Assembly: GCA_037952775.1 (NCBI GenBank)
Contig: JBANAY010000003.1
Span: 22,444,001 to 22,508,000 of the forward strand
Source: Clonostachys chloroleuca
Taxonomy: Eukaryota > Ascomycota > Sordariomycetes > Hypocreales > Bionectriaceae
Length of the DNA stretch: 64,000 bases
Reading direction: 5' to 3'
Made by a program: the position numbers and the translations under genes. The notes beneath the pieces are model-generated. The model was not told the origin of the DNA. It made no database searches and worked only from the letters and a program-made list of their open reading frames with translations. Below are positions 56,965 through 64,000 of this stretch, one piece after another. Each line of letters begins with the position of its first letter. Position 1 is the first letter of the stretch.

Positions 56965-57831
56965 CTAAATCCCAACCCCTACCGATGTCTCGGAGTCCTC
57001 GTCGTGCACGACTACGTGGATGTAGTCAAGCAAGAAGACAGTAGGTCCCACTAACTTTGTCCTCCCCCGGAGACCGTGCACGCCATTCACTATAGGTTCA
57101 TTCGGCATCCTAGAAACAACTCGTCGGAGCGTGGGAATCTTGAGGCCACTTATCTCCTTGACGTCAAAGCAATAGTGTGACGCTGGTGCTTTGAATGCAG
57201 TTGGCGCGTAGTCTACTCTGCGTAGCATCAAGTCTTGGTCGAAGTAGAAGAGCTGGATCTTGCTATGGGCCAAGTGATGGTCCGGAAAGGTGACTTCGAG
57301 AACGCGCCACGTCTCATCATTCTCCTCATGCGAGTCAACTTCTCGGTATTCAAAACCAGGCTCAAGGAGGTGGAATGGAAAGGTCAAGTAGTTATGCAAG
57401 GCATAGCCAGCGAAACATGCGAGGTCTAGATCATCCCATGGCGTTGTCCGGGTGTGGTCAAGAAAATTCGCATAGGGATTGTCTCTCGAGGCTAGCACAG
57501 TGCCATCTCGACGCTCGATCCATGTGCGTTTGGGAGTAAAGATCCATTTATCATCTTGATTCCCAGATCCAAGCCCTTGAAACACAACCTTTGTGTCTCG
57601 GACATTGATGTGGCATGTAGGTTGAAGACGCCCCGGATACCCTTTCCATTCAAGCGCTGAGCCGGTGAGATTGAGGGACACCTCGATGTGGCTGACATTG
57701 TTCCAGCGATCTGTTCCACCATGAGCCTGAATAGCCAACGCCGCTAGGTCCAGACTTTTATCAATTGTTAGCGTTGAGATGGTCCTCGACATTTGAGTTT
57801 TCTCACCTTCCTCCTGTCGGCGATTTACCAT
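56965..57831 (-). CDS. Conserved hypothetical protein, 288 aa
   Basis: Single exon, intact. After a short basic start (alternative inner start MSRTISTLTIDKSLDL) come AIQAHGGTDRWNNVSHIEVS, LEWKGYPGRLQPTCHINVRD, FTPKRTWIERRDGTVLASR, TTPWDDLDLACFAGYALHNY, FEYREVDSHEENDETWRVL and FYFDQDLMLRRVDY. I recall similar proteins (RW.....I, TPWDDL..A.FAGYA, and a terminal Y.FD) from actinobacteria and fungi with no assigned function. Alternating beta-strand patterns suggest a beta-rich, perhaps lipocalin/LolA-like fold; that is inference. It lies between transaldolase and alcohol dehydrogenase genes, convergent to the former. Confidence 0.8.
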   Translation of the reverse strand: MVNRRQEEGEKTQMSRTISTLTIDKSLDLAALAIQAHGGTDRWNNVSHIEVSLNLTGSALEWKGYPGRLQPTCHINVRDTKVVFQGLGSGNQDDKWIFTPKRTWIERRDGTVLASRDNPYANFLDHTRTTPWDDLDLACFAGYALHNYLTFPFHLLEPGFEYREVDSHEENDETWRVLEVTFPDHHLAHSKIQLFYFDQDLMLRRVDYAPTAFKAPASHYCFDVKEISGLKIPTLRRVVSRMPNEPIVNGVHGLRGRTKLVGPTVFLLDYIHVVVHDEDSETSVGVGI

Positions 57832-58294
57832 TGCCAGAGCTTGACATCATTATAGTTTGCAAACAGATCTATCAGAACACCAAATAATGCAACAAGTTCT
57901 AACAAGAGCGAAGAAAATGACACGAAGGTGACATCAAATTCTTAAATAAGCCCTCACCATGAGGATTATAACATCTATCGGAGCTAATTTATCATCTTAC
58001 TTCATCATGGCGGTGGACTGATGTAATTAATAATACTTTTCGTAGATAGTGCCTGTAATAATAATAATAAGGCGGCTTGTTTACGTACTACGTCTGTTTA
58101 TATTTGCGCAGATAATCGACGTGATTTATAATGTCTCCGGTGACTCATTGTTGCATGCCAAGGCCAAAGGAATTCTTTCCGATGCATAGCACTGCCAGCT
58201 TCGTTAACTCATCGTGTCCAAATTTGTAGTAATGGCCTCTATCTGATCTAATTTATCCTCCGCCTCTAATGATCTAAACCTTATACTCCGTCTC
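57832..58294. other. Intergenic, no gene seen
   Basis: About 460 bases, AT-rich, with an ATAATAATAATA stretch near 58057. It presumably holds the promoter of the hypothetical gene and the 3' end of the dehydrogenase gene. Confidence 0.45.
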
Positions 58295-59681
58295 TCAGCC
58301 TTTTACCTCAACCTCCGCTCGATCATTAACCTCAACATTCTCTTGGCCATTAATTTCAACATTCTCTTCACCATTCATTGCGATCTCTTGTTTGCCGTTT
58401 ACTACAACATTAATGTCAGCCCTCCTCTTACCATTCAATTCAACCTTGCAATGTGTTTGTTTGACTTCCTCCACCGTTGTTTGCCACTCTCTTGTCCGTT
58501 CCTCGTCTATACCACGGATAAGAACGGCTCGATATCGAATTTGTCCTTCCCTTAGCTGTTGCATGGCAGTTTCGATGCCGCATGCGTCAAGTGGGAATGT
58601 CATAATGGTCGGTTTTATGTTTTTGCGAGCAGCAAAGTCCAGCAAGGTGCGAATGCTGTGCCTCGAGGCCACCAACGAGCCCTGGATCTTGACTCCTTTC
58701 CATACTAGATCAAGAAGGGGGATCGGTACAGGTTCAAACGCTACCGTCAATGGGTAAATACTTCCGTGAGTGTCCATCAGAGGGACGAGACTATTCTAGA
58801 GGTTAGCGCTGCAGATTTAATACAAGTATGTGATGTAGGAGTGGTTACCTCAGATAGTCGACAGAAGCGCTGCCGCACAAGAGTAAGTGCTTCAGGGGTT
58901 TGAATTCCACGGGAGGCTTGTCACCACATCGGAAGACGTGGTATTCGCTGGCGCCGTAGTCCATGGCCTCCTGGCGCTTCGCTTCCGAGCTGGATAGTAC
59001 TACAACTTCGCATCCCATGGCAGCAGCAAGCTTGATAGCGAGGTGTCCAAGTCCCCCGATCCCCATGACACCAACTCTCTGGGTTGGAAGCACGCCGTAT
59101 TCACTCAAGACAGTCCACACGGTAGCCCCAGCGCACATCAGCGGCGCCGCGTATACAGACTTGTAGCCATCCGGGATCTTGTACACGCATTTTGCGTCCC
59201 AGACTGCGTTGTGGCTAAAGGTCCCGTTGTCGAGGTCGTGAAAGCCGTACTGTTTCTGGTTCCTGCAGTACTGGTCCCATCCTGTACATCATTCAATATT
59301 GAGTCGACTGGGTGATTGTAGTAGAAGAGAGGTCATACCTGTGGCGCAATTATCGCAAACTCCGCATATCTCATGGGTGTATCCAAAACCGACACGATCG
59401 CCACGCTGGACCGATTGCACACAACTGCCAACTTGGCGAACAATGCCTATACCTTCGTGCCCTAACACCTGACCGCACTTGAGGTAATGCTCGTCGGTAC
59501 CACAAAGTCCGGAATGCGTGGTCTCGATGAAGACTTCATGATCTTCGAGGACTCGACTGACTTTACCTTGGGAGATCTTGCCCTCTGGCCCTCCACGAAA
59601 GACAGTGTATGTGACTTCCATTGTGAGATTTATAACAATTTCTTGATCTTGATCTGTCTTGGGGTCTATCGCTACTGGCAA
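58295..59681 (-). CDS. Zinc-containing alcohol dehydrogenase with unusual C-terminal repeat tail
   Basis: Medium-chain dehydrogenase of 423 aa from three exons; introns 59282-59338 (57 nt) and 58791-58848 (58 nt). Catalytic zinc region: Cys60 and His65 in SGLCGTDEHY, His75-Glu76 in GHEGIG. Structural zinc cysteines: Cys106, 109, 112 and 120 in CGVCDNCATGWDQYC. Cof-actor motif: GVMGIGGLGHLAIKLA. Family-typical IYPLTVAFEPVPIPLLDLVW and VWKGVKIQGSLVASRH follow. The catalytic domain ends near VLIRG; about 60 extra residues follow, with repeats of the form VEINGQEN / VEVNDRAE. The start may be 59681 or the inner Met at 59621. NAD(P)-dependent oxidation of alcohols or reduction of aldehydes; substrate unknown. 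Confidence 0.9.
58300..58425 (-). repeat. 24-bp coding repeat in the alcohol dehydrogenase tail
   Basis: On the coding strand this encodes consecutive octapeptides of the type V-E-I-N-G-Q-E-N (NGKQEIAMNGEEN, VEINGQEN, VEVNDRAE). On the plus strand the phrase CTCAACATTCTCTTGGCCAT recurs with changes about every 24 bases. Confidence 0.65.
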
Positions 59682-61919
59682 ATCCCGTTATATTTATATT
59701 CCTCAATACTACATCCTCGCTCTGCACTAGCGGGGACATTCTCGGGAACGAAGAATGTTGTACATGGATTACTTGCTTCAATCCAAATTGGCCTGTCGAG
59801 GCTACGATCTGTATCAAAGTGGAGAGCTGAGTAGCTGGATAGGTCGGCAGCTCAGGATAGAGGAGGAATGAAGTTAGTCTGGTGATTTATGTCGACGACA
59901 GGAGATCATTCGTGGCGTGTCAGCAAGGTTCGACTCCAAGTCGCCCAATGCAAGGCCATCCAAAGCTTGGGGCTGACACAAGGGTCCACGTGCGGCCTGA
60001 TTTGGGCAGAAGCTGTCTGTCTTAGCCCACGGCCTCTGATGGCTCCACGCAACGTAAAGTTCTCGAACGATCAAGGTAACATGACAAGATACGCGTGCTT
60101 CATCTCATTGGATGTCGTGTCTGTTTTGGCCCCCTTTCTTGCTTCCATCCCAGCCGAGGAATATCAGTGGGATATCCACAAACAGGGGACTCCTGGCGTG
60201 CGGCTTGCGCAATCAGCTGAGCGGATGCGTCTCTGCATCCGCGGCCTCGCCTACGATCCTGTTAACACGGCGCACGGGTAGATCGGTGGAGCAATTCTGA
60301 GAAATGAGTGCGTAGTTTCCCTTAGCTCCCGTAACTTATCATACCCCTATTCCCATACCATTGTTGGTTTATTTGGACCAGGTTCTAGGATTTCCGTTGC
60401 GATTTATGGAGGTCACGCCACCTTAGTTTCATAACATGTTACCTTAGGAACAGTGCAGCTACAAGGCGCTGGCATTTCATCTTACGCTTCATAGATTATT
60501 ATCTAATAAATACTCTTTGTCTCACTTATTACCAAGTTGGTCTCGCTCTTTGGAACGCCTTAGATTAACACAATGACATCAGTTTTTTGGCGATGTAGAT
60601 GATGTCCAAGTACAGGGGTAAATCTCGTTGTTCTCGGCTATAACTGCCCGAGCAGACCCTTGAATGAAACGGAAATATTGACGCAGGTCACGATCCTTCT
60701 ACGTTATTGCAGTTGGTTCGGGTAATCAATATTTCCTTGAGAAAGGTAAACTGATAAGTTAAAAGAGATTGTTCAATCCAATACGGGGATTGGGTTACAA
60801 AAGAACACAAAATGAGGCCACACCAAAATTGATTGACTGAGAGATGATAATCATCGCCCTCCCCTAGCCTTTTCCTATTTCTTGACTTTCCGTAAGGCAA
60901 CCTACAGCCTCCGGGAATACTTCAACTGATGCTCTACTGCTTGCCTCTTTTTCCAAAGTGAAATTGTTGGGATTTCTATTATGATGACAGCGTTCGATGA
61001 GTGGAAATGCCCGATCGTTGTCCCTAAGTTAGTGTTGGAGTTCACTTTTCGCCAATGTCGAAGTAGTGATCTTGAAACTTTCGTGCATTTTATATGTATC
61101 TCTCTATGCCAAGTCCTGTTGAGTCTATATCATCGGCTTGATAATAAAATCAAATTTATTCTGTTATATCAAATTACTAGTTGAACCAACTTTGAGATAA
61201 ATGGTAGTAAGTCATGCGGCGGCTGCTAAAAAAAAGGGGGAGGGTTCTCAAACACCAAGAATTTAACAATTTGACACCATACCCAGTATCACAACTCATT
61301 GACTGAGGTAAATGGTATGGCTGGAGTCTGAAATGGCTTTTATATCTCGAAATCATACAAGTCTGTGATGTTATGGAGGTGTGTTTCACCTGTAGCATTT
61401 CCGAGAATTGACTTTGCGGAGTTAAGCTCGGTCAAGGGATCGCTAGAATGTCCAACAGGCAGGGTACGTTGATAGCTAAGCAATTTAGCTCCCTGTGCAT
61501 CATAAGGCATTTTCAAAGACACAAACATAAACCACTCGATGATTTAAAACTATGGATTAGTCGAAATCTTAACAGGGAAAACACCTGATAAATACGCTGT
61601 AGATGTCGGGCAGCTGGATTTAGTAAATGGTGCGAGAAATGTTTAAAACTGGGCGTCAACCACTGAACCATCGATGAATTGTTTGGCTAAAATGCCTTTA
61701 GACTCAGGTCGTCAAGGAAGCCCATGGTGAATATTGTATTTCTCAGTACTATCACAGTAGAAATGAAGAGACCCTGATTATCCATGATGTGCTTCTAAAG
61801 GCAAATGTAGATTGTCTGTAGCCGCCACTGTTGCCCACAAGGCCTGTTACTATCATCAAGCCACGTGAAACTTTAAACAGATCCCATCCATTTATAACAA
61901 AGTCCAGAGGCCTTCTTCT
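59682..61919. other. Long gene-poor stretch
   Basis: About 2.2 kb with no recognised gene on either strand. ORFs up to 130 codons occur (for example 59889-60281) but lack family features. It ends with the 3' end of the lysine/proline-repeat gene. Confidence 0.45.
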
Positions 61920-63122
61920 TCATTGTTTCTTTTCATCGTCTTGATGTTGTCCTGAATTTGAGCCTGTGGCCTCCTCATAAGCTGGTGGTGGATCAACGTG
62001 TGCTTCATAGGCAGGAGGCGGATCGTTCTCAGGACTATGTCGCATTCCATCTGGATTGGCAGCGCGATCTATTTCTTCCCGTGTTGGTTGGTTTTCGTCC
62101 TGGCTTTGGCCGCCGTTGTTGCTGCAACCATCGCTGCGTCGACAGATCGACACCTTAGGCCCTCCAAGTGTCTTGGGCTTGGCAGGTGCCTTGGTTGGTT
62201 TGCCAACTTCCTTTGGTTTTCCAGCGGTCTTAGACTTTGCCTTCGGTTTACCAGGTGCTTTCGGTTTACTAGGTACCTTTGTTTTGCCAGGTGCCTTGGG
62301 CTTGCCAGTGGTCTTGGGCTTGCCAGCTGCTTTGGGCTTGCCAGGTGCCTTCGGTTTGCCAGATACCTTTGTTTTGCTAGCAGTCTTAGGCTTACTAGCT
62401 GCTTTAGGCTTACCAGGTACCTTCGGTTTACCAGGTGCTTTCGGTTTACTAGGTATCTTTGTTTTGCCAGGTCCCTTGGGCTTGCCAGTGGTCTTAGGCT
62501 TGCCAGCTGCTTTGGGTTTTCCAGCTCCCTTGAGTTTGCCAGCGGTCTTAGGCTTCGCAGCTGCTTTGGGTTTGCCAGCGGTCTTGGGCTTGCTAGCTTC
62601 TTTGGGCTTGCCGGGGGTCTTAGGCTTGCCAGGTGTCTTCGTTTTGCCAGGTGCCTTCGTTTTGCCAGCGGTCTTGGGCTTGCCAGCTGCTTTGGGCTTG
62701 CCAGGTGCCTTCGGTTTACCAGGTACCTTCGGTTTACTAGGTGCCTTTATTTTGCCAGGTGCCTTGGGCTTGCCAGCGGTCTTGGGCTTGCCAGCGGTCT
62801 TGGGCTTCGCAGCTGCTTTGGGTTTGCCAGCGGTCTTGGGCCTCGCAGCTACCTTGGATTTTGGGGCGGTATTTGATATGCCAATTGATTTGGCGCCTCT
62901 CTTGTCTAGGAAGGCATATTCGTCGTCGTTGCGCAGGGCAATATATGCATCCCTAACTTGGGCTCTAATATCTGGCTGATTGACTCGAGCTTGTAGAAGC
63001 ACAGCGCCATCATTGTCCTCATCCAAAGATAAGGACAAAACAGGGGTAGCGCCCAGAGCCCAAAGTGTTGCAGCAGACCCGCAGAGTAACTGCCGTAGGA
63101 AACGCATCATGGAAGTGCCCAA
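61920..63122 (-). CDS. Secreted lysine/proline hexapeptide-repeat protein with two PPAY motifs
   Basis: A 400-aa intact frame. The N-terminus has a signal peptide (MMRFLRQLLCGSAATLWALG, from the inner Met at about 63107, or the Met at 63122), then about 45 ordinary residues and a Kex2-like site FLDKRGAKS. From there about 37 tandem hexapeptides of the form K-P-K-(A/T)-(A/P)-G follow to about residue 320. The last 75 residues include SICRRSDGC, an acidic, Asn/Gln-rich stretch and two copies of DPPPAYE. PPxY motifs are ligands for WW domains, as in Nedd4/Rsp5 ubiquitin ligases, which are cytosolic. The repeat is very basic and may bind polyanions, cell wall or nucleic acid. Function unknown. 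Confidence 0.8.
   Translation of the reverse strand: MGTSMMRFLRQLLCGSAATLWALGATPVLSLSLDEDNDGAVLLQARVNQPDIRAQVRDAYIALRNDDEYAFLDKRGAKSIGISNTAPKSKVAARPKTAGKPKAAAKPKTAGKPKTAGKPKAPGKIKAPSKPKVPGKPKAPGKPKAAGKPKTAGKTKAPGKTKTPGKPKTPGKPKEASKPKTAGKPKAAAKPKTAGKLKGAGKPKAAGKPKTTGKPKGPGKTKIPSKPKAPGKPKVPGKPKAASKPKTASKTKVSGKPKAPGKPKAAGKPKTTGKPKAPGKTKVPSKPKAPGKPKAKSKTAGKPKEVGKPTKAPAKPKTLGGPKVSICRRSDGCSNNGGQSQDENQPTREEIDRAANPDGMRHSPENDPPPAYEAHVDPPPAYEEATGSNSGQHQDDEKKQ
62170..62870 (-). repeat. 18-bp coding tandem repeat, about 37 units
   Basis: On the plus strand the unit is close to TTGGGCTTGCCAGCGGTC, encoding KPKTAGKPK-type hexapeptides on the minus strand. Several longer blocks recur: units around 62255-62350 reappear with few changes near 62435-62520. 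That indicates duplication of multi-unit segments. Confidence 0.85.
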
Positions 63123-64000
63123 GATGATGAAATTGAAACGGTTCAGTTATAACGCGGATGAAAATATAGAACCAAGAAAGAAGAGTGAAGGAAGAAAAAT
63201 GTCAATTGACTTTGAATTTTGAAAAAGCTTTTGCTGTGTTGAAAGGAGAATGAGGTGCTCTTCATTCGGGAGGGACAAAAGAGCGACGAGCAAGATTTAT
63301 ATTGTATAAATTAGCTTCGTTTATCAAGGTTCTAGTTACCTCCCACTTCACAGCCATGGCTAGTAATACATCATCAATCTAATTATATTCTGCAGCGAGA
63401 TTCTCGCCTTCCTGTAAATCGTCCCTGTTCCCCTTTTCCAAAAATGAGAGCCAGTTCTTTAGTCGTGCCATGGTGTACCAAATCTGCAGTTATGGTGCGA
63501 GCTCGACACGGAGAACCCCAGAAATAGCACATTTCTATTACCGACAACCTACAGAACTCATAATGGAGTGGATTTTGATTCTAGTTATAGACCCTAGCAC
63601 AGTAATATCGTGCCTTTACTGATCCGGCCAACAGCAAGTCCGACCGACAGCCAAGCTTTTGAGCCCACCAACATGTCCCCTTAGATTCACGACTCATACC
63701 CTGGCCTATTATTAATCCCTAAGATCTGGTGTCTGACGTAAAGTCGTATCAAGGAGTAGAAATATTACTAATCTCCAATACACGGGTCTTGCTTAATGCT
63801 TTCACAAATTCACACTGATCTAGCCACCTTATTGAGAGCACATAGCAATCAAATGAAGTAAACAAACAAGAAAATCATTTTCAAGTAGAAGCATCTAAGT
63901 TTCCTTCTGCCTAATATTACTAACTAGCGAGAGGATACAATCTAAGAGCGCGAGGTTGGAATGTGCTCAGGCTGGCTGGTTGGCTCTTTCATCGGCACAA
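63123..64000. other. Window end, no gene seen
   Basis: About 880 bases. The first 100 should be the promoter of the repeat-protein gene. Nothing else was recognised up to the right edge. Confidence 0.45.

Noticed and set aside
61998..62979. Two long plus-strand frames (292 and 307 aa) made of Leu/Phe/Gly-rich repeats
   Set aside because: They are antisense shadows of the 18-bp coding repeat on the minus strand; a period divisible by three keeps all frames open.

Overview
The window looks like a nuclear contig of a filamentous ascomycete (Pezizomycotina). Many genes carry short (about 45-100 nt) GT-AG introns with CTAAC/CTGAC-like branch sites. Protein families are typically fungal: Zn2Cys6 regulators, F-box/ankyrin proteins, an allantoate-permease-type MFS carrier, a PL3 pectate lyase, a secreted trypsin and a short beta-carbonic anhydrase. 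One DNA transposon has been turned into AT-rich sequence in the way expected from repeat-induced point mutation (RIP). Secreted trypsin plus PL3 pectate lyase suggests a plant-associated or saprotrophic species, but the genus cannot be fixed from the sequence alone.

Layout. 0-8.6 kb: end of an SMP-30/gluconolactonase-like gene, a 627-aa acidic orphan, an SDR, a conserved hypothetical, an alpha/beta-hydrolase and a GST. 8.9-9.1 kb: a 255-bp MITE. 9.1-12.5 kb: almost gene-free. 12.5-14.2 kb: MFS transporter. 15.2-16 kb: a cysteine-rich gene with an in-frame stop that single ORFs hide. 17.7-18.7 kb: trypsin. 19.6-21.4 kb: two decayed genes. 22-29.5 kb: a small membrane protein, two F-box/LRR-type genes and a 668-aa conserved gene containing a GC-AG intron. 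30-34 kb: pectate lyase and a decayed C2HC+Zn2Cys6 regulator. 35-45 kb: F-box/ankyrin gene, SDR, small membrane protein, carbonic anhydrase, fungal regulator and a four-helix membrane protein. 45.3-47.8 kb: RIP-degraded Fot1/Pogo transposon containing a nested 629-bp insertion. 48.6-50.8 kb: F-box/ankyrin gene with a 22-bp minisatellite upstream. 51.8-59.7 kb: Zn2Cys6 regulator, transaldolase, conserved hypothetical and zinc alcohol dehydrogenase, a possible small metabolic cluster. 61.9-63.1 kb: a secreted lysine/proline hexapeptide-repeat protein with two C-terminal PPAY motifs.

A theme across the window is reading frames broken by exactly one base inside a homopolymer. At least nine genes become continuous if a single base is added to, or in two cases removed from, a run. 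The scale of this points first to consensus errors in the assembly rather than to mass pseudogenization. A smaller set (19.6-21.4 kb, and the regulator at 32.7-34.4 kb) shows other lesions and is more likely truly decayed. No tRNA, rRNA, CRISPR array or prophage was seen.
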